A stretch of 64,000 bases of DNA from Owenia fusiformis (GCA_903813345.2 CAIIXF020000003.1:14148931-14212930), one strand, 5' to 3'; shown: positions 1-13,803, counted from the stretch's first letter. Notes: a model not told the origin generated them from the sequence alone. Made by a program: numbers and translations.

Positions 1-265
1 AATTTAAAGATGATATTTGGTACTTTTGGGCACTTTTAAAGTGTATTAGTCAATAAAAACATTGAAAAACAATCATACTTTTTTTCAAATTTTGGGGGTG
101 TCAAAGGGGAGGGAGGGGTGCCAGAGGGGGAGGTGGGGTTGGGGTGCCAGAGGGGGAGCAAGTGTTTGTCCCCCATATCTGTCCCCCAGAAACATTTATG
201 ATATCAAGGTGCTATTCGATGAAGTCTGGGCTCTTTAAAAGTGTCTGTGCCTATTTCCCAAGAAC
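1..265 (-). repeat. G-rich dispersed repeat unit, inverted copy of the 46.6-48.3 kb cluster
   Basis: Read on the minus strand, this stretch follows the plus strand of about 47395-47660 almost base for base. Shared blocks in order are a cacagacacttttaaag block, a cttcatcgaatagcaccttg block, gggggacaaacacttgctcc, two copies of ccccctctggcacccc, and a tgattgtttttcaatg / tattgactaatacacttt block. It is cut by the window edge, so the true length is unknown. I infer a mobile or recently duplicated element; no coding sequence is seen in it. Confidence 0.8.
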
Positions 266-3200
266 ATTTTATCCATGAAGTGCGTCGGAACACTGGCGAT
301 TCCTATTCGGTACTATGGAATATATCTTATTATGCCTTCTAGGACGCTTATGCAAAGAAATGGTTTACATTCACTGGAAGCACGAGTTGGTACATACTTT
401 GAACGTCTACCAGCAATTATACCATGATAACAGTTTATCTCATTAACTAACAGAAGGTCAAAAACTGCTCGGTGACATACTTTCCAGCGAGCGTTGAAAA
501 TGAGGTCACGTTTACTTATGCTTCGATTAGCAGTAATGCCCAACGCATATGGATAAACAACTAAGAAAATGTTGCAAACATATTTAGGCACCGAATGCGC
601 CACTCTATATTCAGTCTTACCTTATGCTGTCAGAAAGTTTTGAATAATTGTCGACATCAACATCGTCTGTTGTCAAATTAGCCGCCATATTTGTCGGGAT
701 TCAGTAAAACACAACTCGGGTCACTGACTTGCTGGAACGAAATTCGGAACACAGGATATTGATCACCCGGGGTGATAGTGGTAGTCACTCAACACATTAT
801 AATGCGACTAGAATCTCCGAGCTGTTTGATTTGAAAACAATGTTTTGAGTGATGGGATCAAAATATTAAATCTGATCTATTTATTTAATTTATTGATCTT
901 TTTTCTCCAATGTATCTACAATTTTCAGGGTTAAATGTTTACTTTTGATTCCAACAAGTTTAATAGCTGACGAGCAAAGCATTAACCTTTCTTGTCTAAC
1001 TTTTTTTTAATGAGACACGGATTCAAAAATAATTTCCAACTGGAGTCAGATATAATTCGAATCTAAATGGCAGTTAGCTTACTGAGCGCCTTATAGCTAG
1101 CGCGAATTCGCGAATTCAACCGGTGTTTGAATTCGCGATTACTATCTTAGATTATATTATCAATGCCGTGATGTGTGTCCCGTCTTTATTAGTATTTGAA
1201 TACGTCATGTGATCATGGGAGGTCTCATACTTGCTTGCCAGTTTGAATTGATGGAAAGCAAATGTTATTTGGATTCTTACGTTTATAGCAAATGAAAGTG
1301 CGTTTGCAAAATAGATGGCAGTAGTGTAAGAGGTAGCACCATTTGAGAGCCGATACTCTCAGTCTGTTCTACGGCTCTTTTTGTTTTCTTTTCAGATTGA
1401 TGTTATAATTTTCTGCGTCGCCGTTTCTTATGTTATGTCTTATACCAGCATATTCAAATAACTCAAACAGATTATGATGTCATACATTATCTCTAAGGAT
1501 TTCGTTTCTGTATTTGTAGAAATGTCCTCTTTTGACTGCTATATATCCATAAGAACCCGGGAGGAAAATAACATAAAGTAACTTCAGATCCCTACAGTCT
1601 AAGAAATGAATTATAAAGATATCAAGTAATTTTACATTAAGACGAAACCCCAACGCATTTAGAAGTGTAAAAATCGAATGCTTTCCCAATTTTTACAGAG
1701 AAATTGTATAAAATGAGTAGCAACAAGCGACATTACAGGCCTGGAATACTATTATCAATTATTGATTTATCAGCCTAGTTAAAAGTGTTAATATAAATTG
1801 CGTTCTATTGTAATCTGAAATTGCGGCTTCAATCAATTGTTAAGATATTATCTGCGTACGAACAATTCAGGTAATAAAGCTTATTGAATATAAAGAAAAA
1901 ACAATGTATGGATAAACATGTTAATATTGTAATTTACTTTTATCTTCCTATTGTTACCATGTGGCATTATTTTAAATATAAGTTAAATATAATTGTTGCT
2001 TTTAATTTCCAGGTATATGTGTGAACTATAAATCAATACTGTGCAAAGAGCAACGGAGACTAAATCTCAAATAGAATTTAAAGATGAAGATATTTTAAAA
2101 CGCAAAATAAGAAAAATACAGAATGGACAACGATTAAAGTAAATGGACAGATTATAAACTTTCTAAAGCGCATATGAATAACAACAAAAGAGATACTTAA
2201 TTCAAAATCCATAGAGATATTGAGTGAAATAAGCGCGATAGCTGAAGGGATTTTAAGTCTGCGTAATCCGTTAGCAATGAACATTGACGATACTGCCGGG
2301 GATGCTGGGGTGACAATACAGGACTCACACTAGTATATCTATTGCTAACTGGCTATGTGGCGTATTATTGGGATTAGACTCAACTGGAAGCGGCTGCTAA
2401 GTCAATTTTCTTATTCATCTCCAATGCTTGCCGTCAGCGCACGAAACCAAAGCTCAGAAATAACAAAAGTGTGGCATTTGTTATTAGATTATGATTTACA
2501 CTGAAATAATTTGCTTTTTCGTTACAAATCACAAAACTGAAGATGCGTAGAGGAAACGGACATTTGAAGTGGATCAGCTTCAGAATTTGATCTATTCGAA
2601 ATGAAATTATTGAATGTGAAATCTTGAAAACACTGGGAAATGATTATTTGCTTGGACATTTGATATCAGAGAGGCTCTTCACATGGAAAAGCTTTAGCGA
2701 CAACGAGGGAAAACACGAAAGAACACTCTGGGGTAATCTACTTGAGGTCTCAGCAAGCTTAGGCTACGAACTCTGACGTAACATTCCGATGAGGAGAATG
2801 ATGGAAGATCGCACAGGCGCTATCTAATCAAGTTATTGATACAAATAATCATAGGATGAGCTTATTTATTGTTCGAACATGTCCGGGGTAAGGAATTCCA
2901 GCCTAAGGATAAATCACAGACTTACAGTAAGTTTATAGATAGATGGATACTCCAAAGGTGTGTTAATTGATGTGTAACAATTACATCATAGGCGTCAAAA
3001 TCTCTAATGAAAAAAGTATGGATATACATCTAGGATGACAGAATATAGGATCTCGATCGTTGTATCGGAGAACTGTTGACATAAGACTAGATTGCAAAAT
3101 GGCACTTCTTCTATCCTCTGAAATTCTTTAATAAAATTGATTAACGTAAATCCTCACGAGGCGTACCTATCGTGTTAATTACGATTCATACACTCTCACA

Positions 3201-3645
3201 CGTATAAGTTCGTCTTCTTAATTAAGACCGAAGTTTCAGAAAGCCAATGATTACAACCCGGCGTTTAGATAAACGTTTCTAAATGACTTCGATCGTCGGG
3301 CATTATTTTTCAGCAGGGGCAATTTAGTAGACACGCAAGTGGCACGATTGGAACTGGAAAAATAAGTTGGTTTTGATTTTAATCAAAAGTAGAAACGACA
3401 TGTTGATCTTGAAGAAGGATGGCCAGCTGTCTGTAATATCACCCCCATAGGCATACCTTACGTATACTTGCCCTTAAAGATAAGGACGCGATTAGCGGAG
3501 CTATCATTAAAGACTTGATAATATACATCGCGATATTCTTACCATGGGAGAAATCTAGATGTGTTTACATATAAGTATAAAAATAAGCCAGTTCGATTTT
3601 TAATTAGAGCCTCGTTTTTCAAGTGATATGATAATCGTACCTTAC
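266..3645. other. 5' flank of the receptor gene, no gene recognised
   Basis: Only short chance-length frames occur here (for example 96 codons at 313-603 on the minus strand), and none resembles a known protein. A local palindrome built from gcgaattc repeats lies at about 1100-1137. A 5' untranslated exon or distal promoter elements could be present but cannot be told from sequence alone. Confidence 0.5.
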
Positions 3646-3652
3646 TATAAAG
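3646..3652 (+). promoter_or_regulatory. Possible TATA box upstream of the receptor gene
   Basis: The heptamer TATAAAG lies about 180 bp before the chosen ATG, which would allow transcription to begin near 3676 and a 5' leader of about 150 bases. TATA-like strings are frequent in DNA this AT-rich and no other core promoter element supports it, so this is a weak inference. Confidence 0.2.
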
Positions 3653-3830
3653 TAATCCTCGGGTGTGCTACAGAGTTTAATTCAGGAGGAGTGCAAGGTA
3701 AAGGAAGGAAACAAAACAATCGCGTTACTTTGAAATATGATAAATCAAGTTCAGACATTCGCCTTGAAGGCGCGATTAGATTATAAATCAGAGGTAATTC
3801 AACAGTAATAAGGATTCGTAAAAGACAAAT

Positions 3831-4455
3831 ATGAAGCTGTGTTTCGAGATCATTATTATCGTTCTCTTATCTAAATATGTTATTTCGGAAACAACAACAA
3901 CCGAAGAGGATTCATCGAGTGGCGAGGGCGAAACTGAATTAACAGAAGGGCCAAGTGAAGAGGTAAAAATGGATATTGTAACAAAATTTTTGAGGATCGT
4001 TGACGAGTATGATAAAAACAAAGAAAGTTGCAAACCTGGAACGGAGTTTAGCCTTGAAGGGGGGCAAGTCGAGGAACAGTACGGAGTACGAAGATTTAAG
4101 GACCTGGCCATGATGGCGGTCAACAGGGCTAATTTTCTAACGAGAATTTGGCAAAGAGGATCAAAAGCTTTATTAGAATCCGAATTCTTCTTTTATACTC
4201 AAGTCAGATCACTAGTGGAAGAAAACCCTGATATTTTTGCCGCCGGCAACTGCTACGACTATAAGGAATTTAAGAATTATGACCTGTTCTGCCCATACGC
4301 CCATAGGTACGTCGACGAGCCGGATAAAATCGTAGTAAAGGACCTGTCCATAGGCTATTACTATGTTTCCAATGGTACGGAATACGAATGGTTCTCAAAG
4401 ATCCGAGAAAAGGCCAACATGAAAGTTCAAAACGGGGATTACGAGATGAATGATG
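3831..4455 (+). CDS. Exon 1 of a GPR158/Smog-like class C receptor (signal peptide and start of Cache ectodomain)
   Basis: Codes for residues 1-208 plus one base of codon 209. Residues 1-19 (MKLCFEIIIIVLLSKYVIS) form a typical signal peptide, so the product should enter the secretory pathway with this part outside the cell. Residues 20-45 are an acidic Ser/Thr linker. From about 46 the sequence is globular: a helix with AVNRANFLTRIWQ (96-108), FYTQVRSLVEENPDIF (121-136), cysteines 67, 141 and 154, a sequon NGT at 181-183, and YEWFSKIREKANM. This order is that of the extracellular Cache domain of GPR158/GPR179 and insect Smog receptors, of which GPR158 is reported to sense glycine. The ATG is the only one before the signal peptide and has A at -3. 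The exon ends in gatg|gtaagtg, a strong donor in phase 1. Family assignment is from remembered motifs, not a search. Confidence 0.78.
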
Positions 4456-4561
4456 GTAAGTGTGTCTTTGATCTATCTTTTCTTTCTCTTCCAATTATAA
4501 TTAATAGCTTCTCTGAGCGTAACGATGGTATATTGTTTTCAACATGCACTCGATTGTGTTA

Positions 4562-7500
4562 ACATTTTTCAAAACTGACACAAGATGTAGACATAATTGG
4601 AGAAAACAATACAAAACTGCATTTTCTTATATTTTATTAATGCCTAAGATATGATACGCTCCGTCTCAAGTTGTTATGATATGAATATTGATCCCGTATC
4701 CGAGTTATCAATAATGCATGTTGTGTAAACGTGGATGTTACGTATTTATGTCAATTTCGATGCCTGCATAATGCCCATGTTTACAAATGTAATTGACGTG
4801 ACAATCAGCATTTCACTCCACTCCAAAAGTTTAATAACAAGTTTCAGTGTTACAACTTGATGTTTTAAAGCCTATTCATGTTCGAAATAAGTCCAATATA
4901 TCTTCTGTTAAGATTAAGTTGGAAATTATTAACACTAATATTTTGATAGTCAGAACAAAAAGTCATATCAACGATTTCTGACAGTTTTTTATAATCCTAT
5001 TGAACAAAAGCATAATAAATCTGTTTTATTAAATAATTCAACGTGATCACTATAAGTGGTGATTTTGATGAATTATCGATTTTAATCAGTTTTTGATCAA
5101 TTTCTATATTTTACAAAAGTATGTGTTAAAATGCTATTAAATGCTGCCATGATAGGCAATGCTACTATTCATTAGATAGATTATGTACACATTTCTCCTA
5201 TACAGTACCTGCTTCTAAGTAAATGATTGGATCAGTTGATTGGGTTACATTATCATTGATATAAATATCACTTTTTCGGCCACACAGACTGGTTTTTGCT
5301 GGATCTGTAAACTCTCTTCCTTTTAGATTGACAGTTGTTTATCTAGTGTTTCGAAAGATAGAACCCCAGACGTTTAGCATAACATATGTATTACTTGCTT
5401 GGTGCTTGATTTCTTAATGTGTCTTACTTTTTTAAAACAGGGTTTAATTTATATATAAAATCGGAACGACCATGAAATAGAACAACTTCCAGTAAATCGT
5501 GCCATCTTTTGGTTATGACGTCATCAATTTTGGGGTAGAATTGGGATTTATGGTAGTCATGTCTGATTTTCAAAAAGGTTTCGTACATTATTGTTTACAA
5601 ATATTGCAAAGAATGGCACCGTGCATCTGGCCAATAAACCTGGCCAAATCAAACTTAAGGCTAAGGTTTTAGACCTGTTTAAACATATGTGTATACGTTG
5701 GAAGCTTTTCGCGCAAACACTTATTTTGACATCGAAGTGGACACATGAACTGATTTGGGTAGTTCCTAAGCCTGAAACGTCGTCTGTGTGATTTTACATG
5801 CATGAGAAATATGACATACTAAAGTAAAAGGTTGCTTGATATGGGGATCAAACTCTCACCTCGAGTTATAATTCTAGGTAAAAAGTTCCCTACACGCTAA
5901 CCAATGTACCATTGCGAATTTGACAAAATGCAGAGAAAAAACCTTTATTAAGCTATGCATGATGTAAGCAAGTCCGATCCCGTGTGTGAACCTCTCATAT
6001 GAGTATCTCCCATAAGATTCAGTAACCCGTCATAATTATGCATGCTCCTTCTGTCCCCATCATATGAGAAACATGACCCATTAAAGGCCTATTTTTACTT
6101 ACTATTCGAAAAGGTCATGAGGTACACGATTCAAGAAGTACGAAAATTATGCTCGTGAATGTTACTAAGGGCAATTACAATGACAATTCCCAATATTTTC
6201 ATTGGCAATTTTTTCATAATAAATTGTAACATCGCATTGATTGGCATGTTCTCCGAAGCTTCCCCGAGCAATTTATTTTATATTGACATTCCATTGTAAA
6301 AATACCCGAAACCGTCACTAATCGATTGGCCACACCTTGGGAGTGTAAAAACAACGAAATAATATCAAAATCTCAAAATATAATCCGATTCAAGCACAAA
6401 AGCTTTATTCTGCCCCTTGTGGACTTAAGTCGATCTGGAGCGATTTATCTTTCGTTGTATAATGGACACGTGAAATATCTTCAATGTATATCCATAGCTA
6501 TCTCGTTGATTTGGCCAGTACAAAGAGAGCCGCTGCAGTAACATTGCCATTGGCGAAACTTAGAGATTAAGATTTTCTAGAATGTAAATAGGAAGTCCCT
6601 TTTCTAAATTTTCCAATAACATCTCCCAAATGGCATAATTAATCGTTTACGTATTCAATATAGACCCGTAGGTTCCATGTCTTGAGTATTAATGTCAGAT
6701 AGTAGGGGATTACTTCGTCCCAACTTGAACCGTTAAAGCAGACGACTGCAGCAGGTCATGTGCCCTCATTAAGCCAATCACATTAGACAGATTTAGTCAC
6801 ATGATCAGGTTTGTGCCAACGTAAGAGCTCACTCCACAATTATTGACCGCATGGAGTAGACAGAAAAATCTATATTTTAAACTTTACGAGGGTGATTTAG
6901 ATAGGAAATACTACTAACTTGGCCAATTTTATCAAAGGATGCTGCGATATTGATGCGATTGATATCAGTATATAATAACTTAATTTTTCAATAAGAAATA
7001 TGTTGATAAGAATCTGAACAAATTTGAGAAATAATATCCTTTAGAAAAAATTGGGCTAATTCTTCAATACTTTCATCAATCATATCAAAGTTGTTCCAAT
7101 TCTGGACCCAGGTACTAATATACATTTTGACATGATTGACTATTCAGGATATAATTTGTGAATTTATTTTTGGAAATCACTACTATCCCAATTTGCTTGA
7201 TTAATGCAATTTGTTATGGATCCAAAAGGAAGAGTAGATCATTATTTGATCAAGTGTTTCGTTTAGAGCTGAACAATTATCTTAAATTCTTGATTTTCAT
7301 TAAAATATGAATATATGATATATCCAGGTCTGAATAAGATTTTCAGTATTGGACACAATATATAGATGCTGTTGATCTTTGACATAGGCACCATGGCGCA
7401 TGTTATATAGTGCACGGCTAATTTTTAGAAAATATTGGTATTTGATTGTAGTATAAAGGTCAAACGTGTTCAGCTTAATCAAATTTGTTTTTCAATAAGT

Positions 7501-8890
7501 CAACAATCAATCATTGGAAATGTAGATACTAAAAAAATCATTCTATTAATGCTATTTGATAATGTGTTCTGGAATTGGAGAGTTAAAGAGACGAATAATC
7601 AACTTTCTGTGGTTATTTTTCTTTTTCTTTATGCTCTTAATTTTTAACACCATTAACTAACTACCCAATATTCAACTTTTCACAGCGCAGAATTTTAAAT
7701 TTTGAGGCCGAAAATTCCACATTTTTAAGAGCTGAATGTTAAAGTCCCCGTCTAAAGTTTGAAAATATTTTTTTATCATTCATTTACTATTTGTCTGGAC
7801 TTAAAAAGTGATTTTAGAGATTTTTGAACAAAAAAATTTTTTTGAAAAAAAAGTTGTGAGCATTTCTTTTCTCAAATATTCAAATATTGAAATTTCTTAA
7901 TCATCAAATATTTCTTAATGCATTTCAAAAAAGATTATATTTTTAACACCAATGCAAAGATTGAACAAAAGACACACTATTTCAATAATAAAATGTCATA
8001 TTTAATGGGCCACTTCAATGTTTTAGCTTATCAAAAATATTTTGAAACATTAGTGATGTCACTAAGGTAACAAAAACTTTTTGAAAAAAATTGAATTTCT
8101 TTTTCGATGTCAATCTTTTCTAAATATGCTAGACTTTCATAAAAAACCAATGTTGATTGTCTAACCAGGTTAAAGGGAAGAATAAATTATGTTTTAGATA
8201 TGATTGTACCATTGGTTTCTATGAGAACTAAAGTTTTGAAATGCATTTTTCTCAGAACCATTTTCATGCACTGATAAGTTCATTTCTCGCTTGTTTATCA
8301 ACCGATTTTCTTAATTTTTTCGGCAAAAAACATGGGAGGATGTATGCTATGCATTGGTATGAATTGTGGCTAATTAGAAGATATGAGTGACCTCTAAAAG
8401 TTGGTTTTAAATAAATTCACAAATTTTGGAACAAAAAGTCTATCAAAAACCACTTTTTGAAGTTAAAAAAAAAAGTTTCACATATCACACTTTGATAACA
8501 TTGGGTAAGACTACAATATAAGCCAAAGTGGTTTAAACTTTACATGGGGCCTTTAAAAATTACCACGGGGAAGTTAGTTCATCATTTATTTAAATCTTGA
8601 AATGTCTCTCCAATGTTAGGCATAGGTATTTAACGCAAGCTGTAGACACTTTGTAGTTGTTACATCAACTTACAACCTGCTTTGGCATTACGTATCTGGT
8701 TCAACAATAAAGTACATGCTTTCCTTGAATAACATCGATTTTCTTGGATCATATTTTCTAAAAATGGTACAGAGACGTAACATGATAGACTGCATCCCGC
8801 CCGACGTCATCGTCACTTCTTGCTCCTACCTATTTCCTTTTGTTAGTGTAAAGATCGTTTACAACTTCCTAATTTTCCTTCAAGAGTTTT
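4562..8890. other. Intronic sequence with no recognisable feature
   Basis: AT-rich sequence with only short frames (60-71 codons). Homopolymer-rich stretches of A and T lie at about 7.6-8.5 kb. I found no inverted-repeat ends, array or protein similarity. Confidence 0.5.
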
Positions 8891-8899
8891 TGTATGCGA

Positions 8900-9715
8900 T
8901 TGTGTGAAATTAAAGTCTCTTTCTCTTTTGTTAGTGTAAGCAAAGATCTGAACGATAATTTACAACTTTCTAGTTTTCCTTCAAGATTTTTAGTATGCGA
9001 TTATGTGAAATATGCTTAATTACAGTCATAATATACGTATCGTCAGTTTTGGTATATTGGCAAGATGTGAAATATGGTCTAAAGTCCTTTTCTCCTTCAA
9101 GAGTTTGGGTATGCAAATATGTATGGAATGTCTTCTGTCCTATTTTGTATTATCATTTTATGTTTGGAAGGATGTGAAACAGGTTTCATATTCCTATTTT
9201 CCATTTTTAGTGTTAGTTACATTGTAATGATCCGAAAGATTCTAGATACACTCCTATTTTACATTTTCAGTTTGGGTATCCAAAATATTGCTTTCAGTCA
9301 TATTGTTCTTGTCAGTTCGGGTATGCAAATATGTAAACAATTGTTTTCAGTCCTATTTTCGATTTCTAGTTTGGGTACCCCAACATGTAAAGGATTGTTT
9401 TCGGTCCTATTGTTCTTATGAGTTTGTGTATGCAAAGATGTGAAAGATTGTTTCCAGTCCTATTTCCGATTTTTAGTTTGGGTATGCAGATTTAAAAAAA
9501 TTATTTTCAGTCCTATTGTTCTTGTCAGTTGGGGTATGCAAGGATGTAACTTATCGTTATCTGTCCTGTTTTCTTTGCGGGATTGCTTAGTATAAAGAAT
9601 AAAGATTTGAATGATCGTTAACCGTCCTATTTTTCTTCGTTAATTTGCCTATACAAAGAAAAAAGACATGGCAGATCGTTAAGCGCCTATTGTTTCTTTG
9701 ATATTTTGCAAAATT
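8900..9715 (+). repeat. Degenerate tandem array, about 60 bp units in a 120 bp alternating pattern
   Basis: Units combine gtttgggtatgcaaatatgt, a gattgttttcagtcctatt block and a spacer. The spacer alternates between tgttcttgtcagt and ttcgatttttagt from about 9240 to 9540, giving a dimeric period near 120 bp. The outer copies, before 9100 and after 9560, are more diverged. Short overlapping frames here are by-products of the repeats. Confidence 0.7.
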
Positions 9716-12700
9716 GTTTACAGTCGGATGTCCTTCGGCCCTTGTTCCTGGTCAAAACCAATCAAGAGACAATTAGAAAGGTTCAGGAATCAACCTCTGC
9801 GTTCGATAATCTTATAGGATTTAATAAGCTATAGTAATTATAAAATTTCCCTGGATTAGTTTACTGAAAATGATCGGGACTAGCTTAATAGACCCTGGGC
9901 TTTGGAGTTTAGGAGATTCATAATATTGGTACAACTTTTAATTCATTTTCATAGAAGAGATTCTTTCTTGCCAGCAATCCGCAGGCAATTAGGCAATCGT
10001 GCGGGCAAGTTCCCAAAGTAAGCCTTGAAACAGTTATGATGTCCAAGATGTATGCCGTTTTTCTGATAGAATTTCTCAATTTAAAATGCGTGTCCCCAGC
10101 CCAATCCCCATTCCCCGGAGTATAGTATTGCAGAATAAATTGGTCCATGATTGGTTTGCTAAAAATCAGAGTTAAGGTTACTCCCATTGCCCCATGGTCG
10201 TAATTAAGCAATGGGATAAGTTCAAAATTAGAGCGGGTGCTTGCGGCCATAATGTTGGAAAACAAATTATTAAAGGCCAATAGTCCTTTCCACAACGAGC
10301 CAGATAGCCAAAGGGAAAATGTCCCAATTGTACTGATCTCAAAGATATGGTAATATCGGACAAACTGTTTCGATATACTGAAGAGTTAATCGTCAAACTG
10401 TAGTTCATTCATTAGCTCTAGGAAAGAATGAAAGCTAATTTCTTAACTCACTAACACATCTTACTATGCTTTAACTTGGAAACTACACTTGGAGGGAAAT
10501 TCAGAACTAATAATAGTGATGGAGGTGTAAGGCGTTTAGACAATCAATCGTATCTGGATTGATTTTCTGAAAACATGAGCTTGAGTTCTTGCTCTTGTCC
10601 CCTTAATTAGGCAGGATGCAATGGAATGAATGTCGGACTTGAATTTGATCTAGGGATGTGGTCTAGGACCCTCAGGTAAAATCAACTGTTTCAGGACTAT
10701 TTCCTAAAAAAGAATAAGGACCAAAGTGACTAAATCTCATGGGCTAAATAGGCGTATTGCAACGGAATAGGCCCATGAAATGAACTTAAATGTATAGGAT
10801 TACATTCTTGACTTCATTGTTCGAATTGTTTTCCAAGCTGGAAGTACATCTTTCATTTTTTATTATTCAAATTCCAGATGATAATATTTGTTTTGACATA
10901 TCTTTATTTGTGCAATATGGTCACACTGGGTGAATAAAAAAGTGCATTTATCTCTTTCATATTATTTTCATCTCTTCCCATAGATTTATTGCAGATTTAT
11001 TGCATCGCGTGTTGCCCATGGAAACTAGTTTAGTGTCACATTCCGTTGTTTGGGCAACGGATTGGACAATCAAACATTTAGTACAAGTGTGGATTTCAAG
11101 TGGACATAAGGTAATGGCGTTTAATTCAATACACGCAGGCCAGTAGCCAAGTAAATAGCGGAGAATCACTGTCGACACCATCAAGATCCCTCTCAAATGA
11201 CATATCTGTATTATCTGCAATAATAAGTGTGTCATAAATCCCATCAGATTGATTGATCGCTTTGCCCTTATATATACAATCCTCGATAACAATGTCGTCT
11301 GTTCTTTTTTATATCTTGTCATTTCTCGATGAAGTTCAAACGCACTGTCTGATTTTTGAGGTCCTGTATACACTTCTTAATTTTCTCTATATGTACGAGA
11401 ATTTTATTCCTCTCTGTTCACGTTTGTTATTCATTTATTTTTCATTTTGATCAAGGCTTTTGTTACGTTTAAAACGTGGGTAAAAGGCAATGGATTGTTC
11501 TTATTTTGCTCAATCTGTGGCTTGCGAAATTCATTTGTAATCGATGTGTGGTCAATACAACAAACTTAGATCTTTGCGAACAAAGACTTGAGACAACAAT
11601 CCTTCTCTTGGGACAACAGTTTTGCTGTTAATTTCGAGATCTTTTATTGATTAACGTATTGAATGTCAGTCATTTGGTGTAGAGTACCTCTTACCCACGA
11701 CAGGAAAGATGCTGGACCCCTCGGGAGATGTACTAAAGAAAATAATTAATATATTTAATATATCAAATCTCTGTGCAATACCTCTATATAACTATTATAT
11801 TTTTTCTTTCCCTCAGCTAAAGGGTATGTCTTTTGGATTACGGTACAGGGTGTCCATGATGTGCAAACAAATGCTCTTAAGAAACTCAATTGTGTGATTG
11901 CTACAAATAGTAAATTAAAACTATGGCAATATGCCCCTAACTGCCATTACAGATTTATATCATGACATAATAGTCTCTCAATTTAATCATCTGAAACATT
12001 TTGCTCAATATTAAATTGTTGTTCTAATGATGTCATGGTATGATTTACATTCAAAATGATATTCCACGTTGGTATGAATCTCAAAGGAAAACGAAACATA
12101 ATATTGAGATTTGTATGAACGTGACGAATTGTTATTGTATTCATAATTTTGCGCCACGTTTTGTCGAAATTAAAAACATCGATGAAGATTTGTATCCAAC
12201 TCGATGACCCATTCAATAAATATGGTAGAAAACTGACATGTGAACTCTACATGAATTCAAGCCTGTAGCAAACATATCAGAAAAACATAAATCTTGTAGA
12301 AATTAGGAAACAATTTGAAGCAGCCGTATAAGATAAACATGGTTGGGGCTTGAAGGTGCATCGTATTAAGGTGGATCAGCAGGAATTTTTCGTGATTTTC
12401 ATGATTGCAATTCTTCCGCAGATTTTGATTTTGATATTACTATGTTAAATTACACAGTTAAAAACCATGATCTATTTTGATTATATGAAATTGATGAAAC
12501 ATTTTTTCTTTAGTATTTTTCAACTTTTTGTGAATTTGCGGAACTACCTTAAAAATAAAGAAAATATAGGCCTAGCAATCTTTTGTATTCGGTACATTTT
12601 TGTCGTGTACCAATTTTTATCACTTTAGCCTCACTTTAGCCTCAAATATTTGTCAGAACTTTACTTAGTACTTTCTCAGTGATGATGTCGTACATTTCAA

Positions 12701-13600
12701 AACCTCTACCAGATATCGCAGATCCATGTGTGAATGGTAGAAGATATATTGGTCAGTTAATAATAAATGTTTTTTGTCATCTTTTTGTCATTTCCAATAT
12801 ATCCGATCATGGATTTAAGGAATGATGGAGTTTTAATCAACCAATCTGGACTATTTTCCGAATGTGATCGATTGATTTTCATCATCGTAAAACTAATAAA
12901 CCTGCCAGTACTATAGTTTCTCTCTCTATCTGCAATAACAGACAGGAGTGTCACAAAAATGTTATAAATTCTTAAACGAATGACATAGCATAAATATAAA
13001 TGTTTATATGAATATCAAATTGTTAAATGTTATTAACATGATATGAAATATATTTCCATGGAAATTAAATTAGCAGATAAAGCCAGTACAAAGATATCGT
13101 AGCTTTGTAATTCATTTGTGGCCACTATAGGCATTTATTCAGTCAAATGAAAGCAAGACAGAGGGTTCAACCGAATCAATAGTTCTATTATTTTCTCTCC
13201 CCGTTTGATCACACGAAACGGAAAAGAAATCATAGAACTATCTTTGGCAAAGATGTAGTATATTTTGATTATTATAAAAAATATAATTTTGATATTCACG
13301 CACATGTTGCAAGTACAGAGTGTAAGTTTAAAGCAATCGGATATTTATGTTGTCTGGGATATTATGGATTTATTTCCTAATGACCTTTCGTGCGTTTTTA
13401 TATTTAATCCTCTATAAAACTTAAATGAACATGTCTGCTTCCGTAGATTCTCTCTGAAATGACAGACAGATTTAGCAATGTTTCTTCTGGTCTGAACGCT
13501 TTTTTGTCTAACACTACCCCTAGGAACTTGATTGTATTCTAGTATTACATATTATATAAGCAAAGGTACCAAAAAGTACTTTTGTACAATGTATGTATAC
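9716..13600. other. Intronic sequence, mostly featureless
   Basis: Two minus-strand frames are somewhat long, 125 codons at 9918-10295 and 138 codons at 10957-11373. Neither shows a family motif, and in DNA of this composition about one such frame is expected by chance. A possible short TIR element at about 12364-12553 is listed separately. Confidence 0.45.
12364..12553. mobile_element. Possible short TIR element
   Basis: The segment begins attaaggtggatc and ends ggaactaccttaaaa, giving short imperfect inverted ends of type TTAAGGTRG. About 190 bp long and non-coding. The match is short, so chance is quite possible. Confidence 0.25.
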
Positions 13601-13621
13601 AGTAATAGTTTATTCAACAAT

Positions 13622-13803
13622 GCTTGTATTTACGAATGTAACTATCGGCTGTCGGCTACCGGATTAACCTATCATTTTATGACCAACACATTTTAAGATT
13701 AATGTAATGGTGGCGGGTAATATTGATATTTAAATGAGTTGCCAATTAAATAATAGGTTAATCCGGTAGCCGACAACCGATTGTTGCGTTTGCGAATACA
13801 AGC
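13622..13803. mobile_element. Foldback/MITE-like element with about 55 bp inverted arms
   Basis: The arm 13622-13677 is the imperfect reverse complement of 13747-13803. The best conserved core is gtcggctaccggattaacct, opposed by aggttaatccggtagccgac, and both ends read gcttgtatt outward. The 182 bp element carries no reading frame. This fits a non-autonomous DNA transposon; the superfamily is not determined. Confidence 0.75.

Noticed and set aside
5820-5905. tRNA-like or tRNA-derived SINE sequence
   Set aside because: Some B-box-like words occur but no cloverleaf could be drawn.
9918-11373. Minus-strand frames of 125 and 138 codons as genes
   Set aside because: No family motif, no splice or start context. 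Frames of this length are expected about once by chance in 64 kb at this base composition.
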